Assembly (NCBI RefSeq): GCF_003122085.1 | Contig: NZ_QEXV01000001.1 | Span: forward strand, 62,001-126,000 | DNA: 64,000 nt | Origin: Marinicauda salina | GTDB taxonomy: Bacteria; Pseudomonadota; Alphaproteobacteria; Caulobacterales; Maricaulaceae | Direction: 5' to 3' | Shown: piece by piece, positions 37,223 through 47,587 of the stretch | How positions within the stretch are numbered: the stretch's first letter is position 1 | Layout: every line of letters begins with the position of its first letter | Translations under genes and position numbers: made by a program | The notes under the pieces: model-generated | Told to the model about the DNA's origin: nothing | What the model saw: the letters and a program-made list of their open reading frames with translations, nothing else | Databases searched by the model: none

Positions 37223-37455
37223 GGACGCCGACGCCACGCCCTTCGATTCCTGGATCCCCGACGGCCTGCGGCCTCGGAATTAGAAGTGTGTGCGTTCCGA
37301 CGATTTGCTCCTTAGCTCGCTAAGGATTCACGGTGCGGGTTCGCACGGGGTTCTCGCTTCACCGAATAGCCAACGCGCAACCACCTTCATCATTGCTGCG
37401 CGATGCCTTACTACGATCCATTGCAGCCAATTCGCTATATGGGATACCGCACAAT

Positions 37456-38070
37456 ATGGCCAACGTTGTTCAAGAGAATTTTGGAAATCGCATCATTGAA
37501 GCTGTACATCAATTTTCTAAGGAAGATTTACGATCAGTTGATGAGTTGAAGCAAAATGAATTCTCCCATGTTGCTGACAACCAATTACAAGATACGCTTG
37601 CAGTCACATTGTATGGGACTCGCTGGATATATAAGCTTGGTCTTGCACTTCTTGTAAAAAATGCTGAGCAATTAGCCCACGTGAGAGCACAAGTTATGGA
37701 TTATGGAGCGATATGCGAAGGCTTGCTCTCGGATGCTCTGCATCAGTCAATAACGAATGATTTAATGTCAGGAGAAAAATATAAATTTAGAGATTGCCGT
37801 AATCTTAAAAAACCAATAAATTGGAAAGTGAAGGATAAACTAAATCAATTATCCAGACAATCTTTTTTCTGGCATATCGAAATTGCTAAGGATGAAGGAA
37901 TTATTGACGAAGCGATTCAATCAAGGCTTCACTCAATGAGAAAAGAAAGAAATACGGTACACATGAGAGCGCGAACATATAAGGCGTTTATTGGGACTTC
38001 TAAAAGCTTGTTTAATACTACAATTGATACCATAAATCATATAAAAATTTGGCACAGGCGGAATATATAA
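37456..38070 (+). CDS. AT-rich orphan protein, possible HEPN-like
   Basis: A 204-residue soluble, mostly helical protein from ATG 37456 (MANVVQENFGNRI); an upstream frame to 37333 is GC-shifted and less likely. GC is about 40 %, in a 70 % background, so it was probably acquired. The segment RLHSMRKERNTVHMRA has the Arg-x(4-6)-His pattern seen in HEPN and DUF4145-type proteins. The upstream part (DYGAICEGLLSDALHQ) fits the usual preceding helix. No partner toxin, antitoxin or nuclease gene is adjacent. Family membership is a guess from this pattern. Confidence 0.6.
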   Translation: MANVVQENFGNRIIEAVHQFSKEDLRSVDELKQNEFSHVADNQLQDTLAVTLYGTRWIYKLGLALLVKNAEQLAHVRAQVMDYGAICEGLLSDALHQSITNDLMSGEKYKFRDCRNLKKPINWKVKDKLNQLSRQSFFWHIEIAKDEGIIDEAIQSRLHSMRKERNTVHMRARTYKAFIGTSKSLFNTTIDTINHIKIWHRRNI

Positions 38071-38152
38071 CGAATGATTTTGTCCCGCTGCCTTCTGCAG
38101 TGACGCCGCCCACGACCTCAGTTCGGGTCCTCAATTTTCGCCATAAGACCCC

Positions 38153-39994
38153 CTACTCCGGCTTGGGCAGATCGGTCCGCGTGCGCTGCTCGGTCGCGAT
38201 GCGCTCGACCAGATCGTCGAGCTTGAACTTGCCGACATCGCCGTGATCGCGGTGGCGCACGGCGACCTCGCCGGCCTCGGCCTCGGCGTCTCCGACCACC
38301 AGCATGTAGGGGATCTGGCGGGTCTGGGCGTTGCGGATCTTCTTCTGCATGCGCTCCGCAGCGAGATCGACCTCGACGCGCACGCCGCCATGGACGGTGT
38401 CGACCGGCGCGCGGAACAGCGTGTCGCGCACCTTGTTGGCGTAGTCCTCGTGGCGGTCGGCGATCGGGATGACGATCGCCTGGACCGGCGCCAGCCAAGT
38501 CGGGAACTTGCCCGCATAGTGCTCGATCAGGAACGCGGTGAAGCGCTCGTGACTGCCCAGCGGCGCGCGGTGGATGACATAGACCGGCTGCTTCGAGCCG
38601 TCCTCGGCGGTGTAGCCGAGATCGAAGCGCTGGGTGGCCATGAAGTCGAGCTGGTTGGTGGAGATGGCGTACTCGGTGCCGACGACCGACTTGATCATGA
38701 AGTCGACCTTGGGACCGTAGAAGGCGGCCTCGCCCTCGACCTCCTCGTAGGGATAGCCGGACTCGTCCATCGCCTCCTTGAGGATGGCCATCGCCTTCTT
38801 CCAGCCGGCGACGTCGTCGACATACTTGCCGAGATCCTCGAAGTCGGGCAGCGAGACCCGCATCCAGAAGTCTTCGATTCCGAACATGCGATAATACATC
38901 GCGTGCATGTGCATGACGGCGAGGAACTCGTCCTTGGCCTGGTCCTCGCGGCAATAGATGTGCGCGTCGTTCTGGCAGAAGCCGCGCACGCGCATCAGGC
39001 CCGACAGTCCGCCGGAGGCCTCGTAGCGATAGACCTGGCCGTACTCGGCCAGCCGCACCGGCATGTCGCGATAGGACCACTGGTCGTGGGCGAAGACCAT
39101 GTGGTGATGCGGGCAGTTCATCGGGCGCAGGTAGTATTCCTGCTCGTCGATCATGATCGGCGCGTACATGTCGTCGGCGTAGTAGGGCAGGTGGCCCGAC
39201 TTCTCGTACAGCTCGCCCTTGGTGATGTGCGGCGTCGAGATGCGGTGATAGCCCGCCTTGTGCTCCTCGATGCGCGCCAGGCGCTCGAGCTCGTCGCGGA
39301 TGACGTTGCCCGCCGGCAGCCAGAGCGGCAGGCCGGAGCCCACCTCGTCGACGATGGTGAACAGGCCGAGCTGCTTGCCCAGCTTGCGGTGATCGCGCTT
39401 GGCCTGCTCCTCGAGCCGGTGGATCTCGGCGTCGAGCTCCTCCTTGGTGTCGAAGGCCAGCGCGTGGATGCGCTGGAGCTGGGCGTTGTCGGCGTCGCCG
39501 CGCCAGTAGGCGCCGGCGATCGAGCGCAGCTTGAAATGGCCGACCTGGCCGGTGTGGTCGACGTGCGGGCCGCGGCACAGATCGACGAAATCGCCGGTCT
39601 TGTAGAAGGAGATCGTGTCGACGCCCTCGCCGACGACGGCCTCGTCGCCGGTCTCCTTGGCGATCGCCGTCGAGCCCTTGTCGCGCAGCAGCTTGAGGAG
39701 CTCGACTTTAAAGTCCTGGCCTTCATCGGCCATGTACTTGATGGCGTCGTCGACATTCAGGTCGACGCGCTCGAACGGCAGCTTCTTCTTGCGCATCTCC
39801 TTCATGCGCTTCTCGATCTTGCCGAGATCCTCCTCGGTGAGCGTGTGATCGAGCGCGATGTCGTAGAAGAAGCCGGTCGCGGTCGCCGGTCCCACCCCGA
39901 ACTTGGCCTCGGGCCAGAGATCCTTCACCGCCGCGGCCATCAGGTGGGCCGCGGAGTGGCGTTTCGTATCGAGCGGAATGGCGTCCTGCGACAT
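38153..39994 (-). CDS. thrS: Threonyl-tRNA synthetase (lacking TGS domain)
   Basis: A 613-residue class II synthetase. It begins almost directly with the editing domain HxxxH motif (KRHSAAHLMAAAV); the editing-site C-R-G-P-H segment is present. The catalytic core has MNCPHHHMVF (zinc Cys), motif 2 LMRVRGFCQNDAHIYC and motif 3 HRAPLGSHERFTAFLIEHY. The anticodon-binding domain completes it. The usual N-terminal TGS domain of about 60 residues is missing; the start at ATG 39994 leaves no room for it, and the upstream gap has no matching frame. Otherwise complete and expected to be functional and essential. Confidence 0.95.
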   Translation of the reverse strand: MSQDAIPLDTKRHSAAHLMAAAVKDLWPEAKFGVGPATATGFFYDIALDHTLTEEDLGKIEKRMKEMRKKKLPFERVDLNVDDAIKYMADEGQDFKVELLKLLRDKGSTAIAKETGDEAVVGEGVDTISFYKTGDFVDLCRGPHVDHTGQVGHFKLRSIAGAYWRGDADNAQLQRIHALAFDTKEELDAEIHRLEEQAKRDHRKLGKQLGLFTIVDEVGSGLPLWLPAGNVIRDELERLARIEEHKAGYHRISTPHITKGELYEKSGHLPYYADDMYAPIMIDEQEYYLRPMNCPHHHMVFAHDQWSYRDMPVRLAEYGQVYRYEASGGLSGLMRVRGFCQNDAHIYCREDQAKDEFLAVMHMHAMYYRMFGIEDFWMRVSLPDFEDLGKYVDDVAGWKKAMAILKEAMDESGYPYEEVEGEAAFYGPKVDFMIKSVVGTEYAISTNQLDFMATQRFDLGYTAEDGSKQPVYVIHRAPLGSHERFTAFLIEHYAGKFPTWLAPVQAIVIPIADRHEDYANKVRDTLFRAPVDTVHGGVRVEVDLAAERMQKKIRNAQTRQIPYMLVVGDAEAEAGEVAVRHRDHGDVGKFKLDDLVERIATEQRTRTDLPKPE

Positions 39995-40160
39995 GGTTTC
40001 GGCTTCGTCGTATTCGGAGGTGCTGTCATGATCGGCGCGCCAAGCCTCGCGGTCCGACGCGCGTTTCCCCGCATGTAAGACGTTCGCCCGGGGAAGTCCA
40101 TCGAGCCGGCGGAACCGCGGCGCCGCGCGGAGCGTTCGGCGACGACCGGATGGAGCCGCG

Positions 40161-40748
40161 ATGAACGACGATCTGAAGACCTATCGCGACAGGCGCGATT
40201 TCCGGAAGACGGCCGAGCCCGCCGCGAAGACCGCCGCGCGAGAGAACGGTCGGTGCTACAGCCTCCAGAAGCACGCCGCCACGACGACGCATTTCGACCT
40301 GCGGCTCGAGCATGACGGGGTGCTCAAGAGCTGGGCGGTGACGAAGGGTCCGAGCCTCGACCCCTCGGTGAAACGCCTGGCCGTGGCCACCGAGGACCAT
40401 CCCGTCGACTACGCCGGCTTCGAGGGAACCATCCCCGAGGACGAATACGGCGGGGGAACCGTCATGCTCTTCGATGCCGGCGAGTGGGAGCCGCTCAAGG
40501 ACGATGTCGACGCAACGCTGAAGGACGGCGAGCTCACCTTCGAGCTTCACGGCGAGCGCCTGACGGGCCGGTGGGCGCTCGTCCGCATGGACGGGCGCGG
40601 CGGCGACGACCGGGAGAACTGGCTCCTGATCAAGCAGCGCGACCGGCATGCCGGAAAACGCGACGTCGCCGAGAAATGGAAGACGAGCGTGGAGACCGGG
40701 CGGACGATGAAGCAGATCGCCAACGCCGACCGGGACGGCGGGACATGA
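40161..40748 (+). CDS. LigD 3'-phosphoesterase domain protein (stand-alone)
   Basis: A 195-residue protein with the LigD phosphoesterase signature: RCYSLQKHAATTTHFDLRLEHDGVLKSWAVTKGPSLDP. Its His-x-His/Asp metal-binding residues lie in HFDLRLEHDG, and PEDEYGGGTVMLFDAGEW follows. In bacterial NHEJ this domain trims 3' ribonucleotides and phosphates at double-strand breaks. Normally it is fused to ligase and polymerase domains in one LigD; here it is its own gene, overlapping the ligase start by ATGA. Confidence 0.93.
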   Translation: MNDDLKTYRDRRDFRKTAEPAAKTAARENGRCYSLQKHAATTTHFDLRLEHDGVLKSWAVTKGPSLDPSVKRLAVATEDHPVDYAGFEGTIPEDEYGGGTVMLFDAGEWEPLKDDVDATLKDGELTFELHGERLTGRWALVRMDGRGGDDRENWLLIKQRDRHAGKRDVAEKWKTSVETGRTMKQIANADRDGGT

Positions 40749-41707
40749 GCCGCGGACGACGCCCGGCATTCGCCAAGCCCGTCTTGTGCAAGCTCGTCGA
40801 CGAGGCCCCCGCCGGCGAGGACTGGATCCACGAGACCAAGTATGACGGCTACCGGCTTCTGGCCGCCGTCGGCGGCGGAAAGGCGACGCTCTACACCCGC
40901 AACGAGAAGGACTGGTCCGACCGCTTCCCCGGGCTCATCGAGGCGCTCGAAAAGCTCGACGCGTCGGGCGCGCTCATCGACGGCGAGGCGGTCGTCATCG
41001 GCGAGACCGGGCTGTCGGACTTCGCCGCGCTGCAGAACGCGATGTCGGAAGGAGACAGCGCGGTCGTCTACTACGCCTTCGATCTGCTGAAGCTGGAGGG
41101 CGAAGACCTGCGCGACGCCCCGCTGCTCGAGCGGAAGAAGAAGCTGAAGGCGCTGCTCGGAGATGCGGGCGACCCGATCCGCTACGCCGGCCATGTCCGC
41201 GGCGGCGGCGAGCAGGCCTACGAAAAAGCCTGCGACGAGGGCGCGGAAGGCGTCGTCTCGAAAAAGGCCGACAGCGCCTATGTCGCCGGGCGCGGCGGCG
41301 AGTGGGTCAAGACCAAGTGCAGCCTGCGCGAGGAGGCCGTGGTCGTCGGCTGGTCGCCCTCGGACAAGGCGAGCCGGAAATTCTCATCGCTGATCCTCGC
41401 GACCTGCGAGGACGGCGAATGGGTCTATCGCGGCCGCGTGGGGACGGGCTTCGACGAGGCCGAGCAGGAGGAGCTGATCGGCGAGATGAAGCGGATCGAG
41501 CGAAAGACCTCGCCCCTCGACACGGACGCGCCGCGTTCGGTGACGCACGACGCGCGCTGGATCACGCCGAAGCTCGTTGTCGAGGTGGAGTACACCGAGC
41601 GCACCCGCGACGGACTGTTCCGGCATCCCGTCTATATCGCGATGCGCGAGGACAAGGCGGCCGAGCAGGTCTCGGCCGAGCCCGTGAAATCAGGCGGCAA
41701 GGCGTGA
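40745..41707 (+). CDS. ATP-dependent DNA ligase (LigD ligase domain)
   Basis: A 320-residue ligase from ATG 40745 (MSRGRRPAFAKPVLCKLVDEAP). The nucleotidyl-transfer Lys lies in ETKYDGYRLLA. Motifs DGEAVV (motif III/IIIa region), EGVVSKK (motif IV) and WVKTKC (motif V) follow, then an OB-fold ending in VEVEYTERTRDGLFRHPVY. It is the second of three split LigD genes. It overlaps the phosphoesterase by 4 bases and is 3 bases before the polymerase gene. It would seal double-strand breaks during NHEJ. Confidence 0.94.
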   Translation: MSRGRRPAFAKPVLCKLVDEAPAGEDWIHETKYDGYRLLAAVGGGKATLYTRNEKDWSDRFPGLIEALEKLDASGALIDGEAVVIGETGLSDFAALQNAMSEGDSAVVYYAFDLLKLEGEDLRDAPLLERKKKLKALLGDAGDPIRYAGHVRGGGEQAYEKACDEGAEGVVSKKADSAYVAGRGGEWVKTKCSLREEAVVVGWSPSDKASRKFSSLILATCEDGEWVYRGRVGTGFDEAEQEELIGEMKRIERKTSPLDTDAPRSVTHDARWITPKLVVEVEYTERTRDGLFRHPVYIAMREDKAAEQVSAEPVKSGGKA

Positions 41708-41710
41708 TCG

Positions 41711-42613
41711 ATGGCGAAACCGGACATCGAACTCACCCATCCCGACCGGGTCTATTTCCCCGACGCCGGCGTCACCAAGCGGGATTATCGCGACTATCTC
41801 GTCGGCGTCGCGGACTGGATCCTGCCCCATGTCCGGCGCCGGCCGCTCTCGCTGGTGCGCTGTCCCGACGACATCGAGGCGGGCTGCTTCTTCCAGAAGC
41901 ACCACGCCGAGGGCATGCCCGCGGGCTTCAAGTCCGTCGACATCGCCGAGAAGAGCGGCGAGACCGCGCCGTACATCTATATCGAGGACGAGGCCGGGCT
42001 GGCGTCCTGCGCCCAGTTCGGCGCGCTGGAGCTGCATCCCTGGGGCAGCCGCATCGACGATCTCGAGCATCCCGAGCGGCTGATCTTCGATCTCGACCCG
42101 GGCGAGGGTTTCGACTTCGCCGATCTCAAGGACGCCGCGCGCGAGATCCGCGCCCTGCTGGAGGAAGCCGGCCTCAACCCGTTCGTCATGCTCACCGGCG
42201 GCAAGGGGATCCACGTCATCGCGCCGATCCGCGCCGGCGCGAGCTGGGACGACGCGCGCGATTTCGCCCGCGGCCTGGCGAAGGGGCTCGAGGCGAACGA
42301 TCCCGATCGCTATGTCGCCGAGGCGAGCAAGGAAAAGCGCAAGGCGCGCATCTTCGTCGACTGGCTGAGGAACCAGCGCGGCCAGACCTCGATCGCGCCG
42401 TATGCGCTGCGCGCCCGGCCCGGCGCGCCGGCGGCGACCCCCATCCGCTGGGACGAGCTGTCGAAGGCCCGCTCGGGTCACGACTACGACATTCACAGCC
42501 TGCCCCGGCGTCTCGCGCGCATTAAAGAGGATCCGTGGAAGGATTACTTTCAGAGCGCGGCGGCGCTGTCGCCCAATGCTGTGAAGCAAGCCCGCGAGCA
42601 GGGCGGCGATTGA
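41711..42613 (+). CDS. LigD primase-polymerase domain protein
   Basis: A 300-residue archaeo-eukaryotic primase (PrimPol)-type polymerase: ELTHPDRVYFPDAGVTKRDYRDYL, then the catalytic acidic pair in LIFDLDPGEG, then LTGGKGIHVIAPI and FVDWLRNQRGQTSIAPYALRARPGAP. It fills in gaps during NHEJ and can add ribonucleotides. It is the last gene of the split LigD operon. No Ku gene lies in the window, so the end-bridging partner must be encoded elsewhere. Confidence 0.94.
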   Translation: MAKPDIELTHPDRVYFPDAGVTKRDYRDYLVGVADWILPHVRRRPLSLVRCPDDIEAGCFFQKHHAEGMPAGFKSVDIAEKSGETAPYIYIEDEAGLASCAQFGALELHPWGSRIDDLEHPERLIFDLDPGEGFDFADLKDAAREIRALLEEAGLNPFVMLTGGKGIHVIAPIRAGASWDDARDFARGLAKGLEANDPDRYVAEASKEKRKARIFVDWLRNQRGQTSIAPYALRARPGAPAATPIRWDELSKARSGHDYDIHSLPRRLARIKEDPWKDYFQSAAALSPNAVKQAREQGGD

Positions 42614-42667
42614 GGCGATTATTCAAGAACCGCTGGATCGCTCACCCGTGTTCACCCCCACCCCCGA

Positions 42668-42693
42668 TCCCTCCCCCGCAAGCGGGGGAGGGA
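42668..42693. repeat. GC-rich perfect palindrome
   Basis: Arms TCCCTCCCCCGC and GCGGGGGAGGGA with a 2-base loop. It lies in the intergenic space after the LigD genes and belongs to the dispersed palindrome family. Confidence 0.7.
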
Positions 42694-42749
42694 GTTCATC
42701 GCAGCGCACATATTCATCGTTGAAGCCGAGAAGCCTAAGCAGCGCGCCC

Positions 42750-42769
42750 CCTCCCCTTGAGGGGAGGGT
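42750..42769. repeat. CCCTCCCC-TTGA-GGGGAGGG palindrome
   Basis: Close relative of the casposon target: perfect arms CCCTCCCC/GGGGAGGG with loop TTGA instead of TTGAT. It is followed by GTCGGGGCGGGG as in other copies. It sits between convergent LigD polymerase and glpK and may act as a bidirectional terminator. Confidence 0.7.
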
Positions 42770-42852
42770 CGGGGCGGGGTGAGAACCCCGTAGCGGCCGA
42801 TTATGCGAGATGGACGCTGTCCGCGCTGCGGTTCGCCCGGGCGGTCAGGAAT

Positions 42853-44337
<1,485 letters not shown>

Positions 44338-44420
44338 GGCGAATCCCGTTATCGCTCGGTTCGAACATAGCAAGCCGCGCGCCATGCAGGCTAAGCTGAA
44401 TCCGGCCCTGGAGGACCCTG

Positions 44421-45362
44421 ATGAGCGACGCCTTCGAACCCGAGCTCCTCGAAAGCTCGACCGGCGCCCGGCTGGCGGTGCGCATCCGCGAGGCGGCCGA
44501 TCCCGCGCGCGGGATCGTGATGGTTCATCACGGCATGGCCGAACACGGCGGACGCTACGCCCGCTTCGCCGATTTCCTGTCCGAGCGCGGCTTCCACGTC
44601 TCCGCCCACGACCATCGCGGCCATGGCCGCACCGAGGCCGACGACGCCGAGCGCGGCGTGTTCGCCGCGCGCAACGGCTGGGACAAGGTGATCGAGGACG
44701 CCGTCTTCCTGCAGCACCATCTCCAGGAGCGCTTCCCGGACCTGCCGCTCATCGTGTTCGGCCACTCGATGGGCGGGGTGACCGGCTTCAACCACGCCAT
44801 GACGACCCATGCCGAGATCGCCGGCGCGGCGGTGTGGAACGCCAACATGGCGATCGGCGGGCTCAAGGGCGTGATGCGGCTCATCCTCGCGGCGGAATCG
44901 CTCACTCAGAAGACGACCGAGCCCGACTCCTGGCTGCGCGCGATCACCTTCAACAGCTGGGGCAAGCAGGTGGAGAAGGGCGGCATGCGCGAAGCCTGGC
45001 TGTCGCGCATTCCCGAGGAGGTCCAGGCCTATCACGACGATCCCGACACCGGCTGGGCGGCGTCGATCTCGATGTGGCGCGACCTGCTGACCGGCGTCGA
45101 GCGCGCCGAATCCCACGACCGGCTGGCGATGATGCGCAAGGATCTGCCGATCCATCTCGCCGCGGGCGGCGCGGATCCCTCGACGATGAACGGCAAGGCG
45201 ATGAAGACCTTCGCCTCGCGGCTCTACAACGCCCGCTTCACCAACGTGACCATGCGCTTCGACCCGCAGGGCCGCCACGAGACGCTCAACGATATCGGGC
45301 GCGAGCAGGCGATGGCCGACTTCGCCGATTGGGCCGGGCGCGTCTGCGCACAGGCGGGTTAG
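44421..45362 (+). CDS. Alpha/beta hydrolase, monoacylglycerol lipase/lysophospholipase-like
   Basis: A 313-residue hydrolase from ATG 44421 behind GGAGG. It has VMVHHGMAEHGGRYARFADFL, then HDHRGHGR, the nucleophile elbow GHSMGG, an Asp in the GGADPS segment and a His in GRHETLND. The pattern is that of the serine aminopeptidase S33/monoacylglycerol lipase group. It is divergent from glpK with an 83-base gap, compatible with glycerolipid breakdown. The stop overlaps that of the convergent oxidoreductase. Confidence 0.9.
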   Translation: MSDAFEPELLESSTGARLAVRIREAADPARGIVMVHHGMAEHGGRYARFADFLSERGFHVSAHDHRGHGRTEADDAERGVFAARNGWDKVIEDAVFLQHHLQERFPDLPLIVFGHSMGGVTGFNHAMTTHAEIAGAAVWNANMAIGGLKGVMRLILAAESLTQKTTEPDSWLRAITFNSWGKQVEKGGMREAWLSRIPEEVQAYHDDPDTGWAASISMWRDLLTGVERAESHDRLAMMRKDLPIHLAAGGADPSTMNGKAMKTFASRLYNARFTNVTMRFDPQGRHETLNDIGREQAMADFADWAGRVCAQAG

Positions 45363-46645
45363 CTCCGCGCCACCCGCTTCGCCTCGGCGCGCTCGCGCAT
45401 CTGGTGGGCGATCAGCACGCCCCACGGATTCATCGATCGCCGCGTCGGCCGCCCGTCGCCGAGCCGGATGATGTTGCGGTAGAAGAAGGCCATGGCGGCG
45501 AAGCCGTTGGCGGCCTTCATCACGTCGCTGGTCGAGTGCGGCCCGAGCCATCCCGGGCCGAGCCGCAGGCGCTTCTCCCAGCTCGGCAGACCGTCCTGCG
45601 CTCCGGCGAGCAGTTTCGCCGGGGCGTCCGGCTCTACGCAGAGCGGCCGCGCGATCCCGATCGCGGCCACGCCTTCCTCCAGCGCGGCCTCCATCGCCGC
45701 CTTCGTGCGGAACCCGCCGGTGACCATGACGGGCGTCTTCGCCTCGCGAACGACCTCGGCGGCGTAGGCCATGAAATAGGCCTCGCGGGCCCGCGTGCTC
45801 GCGCGGACGTCTTCTTCGAAGACGGGTTCGAGTCCCTCCAGACCCATCATGCGCGGCTGCTCGTAATTGCCCCCGGAGATCTCCAGGAGATCGACGCCCT
45901 CCCGGTCGAGCATCCCGACGACTTCGAGGCAGTCGGCGAAGCTGAACCCGCCCTTCTGGAAATCCGACGAGTTGAGCTTCACCGAGACGGCCTTGTCCGG
46001 ACCGATCGCTTCGCGGACCGCACGCACCGTCTCGATCAGCAGCCGGGCGCGGTTTTCGAGGCTGCCGCCCCATTCGTCGTCGCGCCGATTGGCGAGCGGG
46101 TTGAGAAATTCGGAGATCAGGTAGCCGTGGGCGGCGTGGATCTGGACGCCGTCGAACCCGGCCTCGCACAGCACCTTCGCGGCGTGGGAGAAGCGCGCGA
46201 TCACGTCGCGAATCTCGTCCGTCGAGAGCGCCCGCGGCTTGCCGAAAAGCCCGCCGGGCAGCTTCATCGGCACGGCCGACGGCCCGACCGGCTCGGCGGC
46301 CACCGCCTTCGGCGATTGCCGGCCGGCGTGCGATATCTGGGCCAGCGCCGCGCCGCCGCCGGCCTTCGCGGCCTGGGCGAGCGACTCGAGGCCGCCGCGC
46401 GCGACGGCGTCCTGCGCACCTTCGACGACGACGTTGCCGGGCCGCTCGCGATAGCGCCCGTCGACCATGATATTGCCCGTCAACAGGAGCCCGGCGCCGC
46501 CCGCCGCCCAGGTCTCGTAGAGCTGCGTGAGCCTCAACCCCGCCCGTCCGCCGGCGCCGGCGAGGCCTTCCGTCATCGCCGCCTTGGCGAGTCGATTGGG
46601 AAATTCGACTCCGCATGGCAGGGTTACAGGCGACGTTATCGACAT
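45359..46645 (-). CDS. NADH:flavin oxidoreductase (old yellow enzyme family)
   Basis: A 428-residue FMN TIM-barrel enzyme from ATG 46643-46645 (MSITSPVTLPCGVEFPNRLAKAAMTEGLAG). It has AQISHAGRQSP, FDGVQIHAAHGYLISEFLNPLANRRDDEWGGSLENR and VMVTGGFRTKAAME, the signatures of 2,4-dienoyl-CoA reductase/OYE-type proteins, but no C-terminal iron-sulfur/NAD domains. Substrate unknown; enals, enones or xenobiotics are typical. It is divergent from the next hydrolase with only 15 bases between starts. Confidence 0.92.
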   Translation of the reverse strand: MSITSPVTLPCGVEFPNRLAKAAMTEGLAGAGGRAGLRLTQLYETWAAGGAGLLLTGNIMVDGRYRERPGNVVVEGAQDAVARGGLESLAQAAKAGGGAALAQISHAGRQSPKAVAAEPVGPSAVPMKLPGGLFGKPRALSTDEIRDVIARFSHAAKVLCEAGFDGVQIHAAHGYLISEFLNPLANRRDDEWGGSLENRARLLIETVRAVREAIGPDKAVSVKLNSSDFQKGGFSFADCLEVVGMLDREGVDLLEISGGNYEQPRMMGLEGLEPVFEEDVRASTRAREAYFMAYAAEVVREAKTPVMVTGGFRTKAAMEAALEEGVAAIGIARPLCVEPDAPAKLLAGAQDGLPSWEKRLRLGPGWLGPHSTSDVMKAANGFAAMAFFYRNIIRLGDGRPTRRSMNPWGVLIAHQMRERAEAKRVARS

Positions 46646-46660
46646 GACCCCGGGCCCCTC

Positions 46661-47587
46661 ATGATCGAGCACATCCCAGCGCGGCGCGGACTCAAGCTGC
46701 GAAACAGATTCGGACGATGGATGGCCGGTCGGGCGGGCCGGGCGCTATCCCCCGACCGCCCGCGACTCGTCCAGCGCGCGAAACTGGACAAGGCCGGAGA
46801 CCGCACTCCCCTGCCCTCCGGGGTGAGCATTGAGCGGATCGAGATCGCGGGCAACTCGGCGTTGCAGTTCGCCCCGCGCGCGACTCGGCCGGGCCGGCTG
46901 CTCTATCTCCATGGCGGCGGATACAGCCTCGGTTCGGCGCAGAGCCACAAAGCCCTGGTCGCGCGGATGGCCGAGGCGTTCGCGCTCGAGGCCGTCTCGC
47001 TCGATTATCGCCTCGCGCCCGAGCATGTCTGCCCCGCCGCGATCGAGGACGCCGCCGACGCGCTGCGCCGGCTGACGACGGACGCGCATGGCGCGGTCGT
47101 TCTGGCCGGCGATTCCGCGGGCGGCGGGCTCGCGCTGGCGACGGCCATCCGCCAGCGCGACGCCGGCCAGGCGATTCCCGACGCGCTCATCCTGTTCTCG
47201 CCCTGGGTCGATCTCACCTGCTCGAGCGAGTCCCAGACCGCGCGCGCCCACGCCGATCCCATGCTCGAGCCCGACTGGCTGAGGACCGGGGCGTCGCTCT
47301 ACCTGGACGATCTCGACGCGTCCGATCCCCGGGCCTCGCCGCTGTTCGCCGAGCTCGCCGGCCTGCCGCCGACGCTGATCCAGGTCGGCTCGGACGAGAT
47401 CCTGCTCGACGATTCCGTGCGGCTGGCCGAGGCGCTGCGCGCGGCGAAGGTCGAGGTCAAATGCGAGATCTGGAACGGGATGTGGCACGACTTCCAGATG
47501 TTCGCCCCGCTCGTACCCGAGGCCGATCGCGCGATAGACCGCTGCCGCGACTGGCTCGAACCCTATCTCGACGCCGCCCAGGCCTGA
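46661..47587 (+). CDS. Alpha/beta hydrolase of the hormone-sensitive-lipase family
   Basis: A 308-residue esterase from ATG 46661 (MIEHIPARRGLKLRNRFG). It has the oxyanion motif YLHGGGYSLGS, SLDYRLAPE, the nucleophile GDSAGGGLALA, an Asp in GSDEILLDD and a His in MWHDFQMF, a complete triad of the HSL type. An antisense-like frame stays open far upstream, but homology begins here. It overlaps the convergent monooxygenase by 25 bases. Substrates could be lactones or esters made by that monooxygenase. Confidence 0.92.
   Translation: MIEHIPARRGLKLRNRFGRWMAGRAGRALSPDRPRLVQRAKLDKAGDRTPLPSGVSIERIEIAGNSALQFAPRATRPGRLLYLHGGGYSLGSAQSHKALVARMAEAFALEAVSLDYRLAPEHVCPAAIEDAADALRRLTTDAHGAVVLAGDSAGGGLALATAIRQRDAGQAIPDALILFSPWVDLTCSSESQTARAHADPMLEPDWLRTGASLYLDDLDASDPRASPLFAELAGLPPTLIQVGSDEILLDDSVRLAEALRAAKVEVKCEIWNGMWHDFQMFAPLVPEADRAIDRCRDWLEPYLDAAQA

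Noticed and set aside
37268-37332. tRNA or other RNA gene at the edge of the AT-rich orphan island
   Set aside because: No cloverleaf could be folded by eye and no CCA-type 3' end is present.
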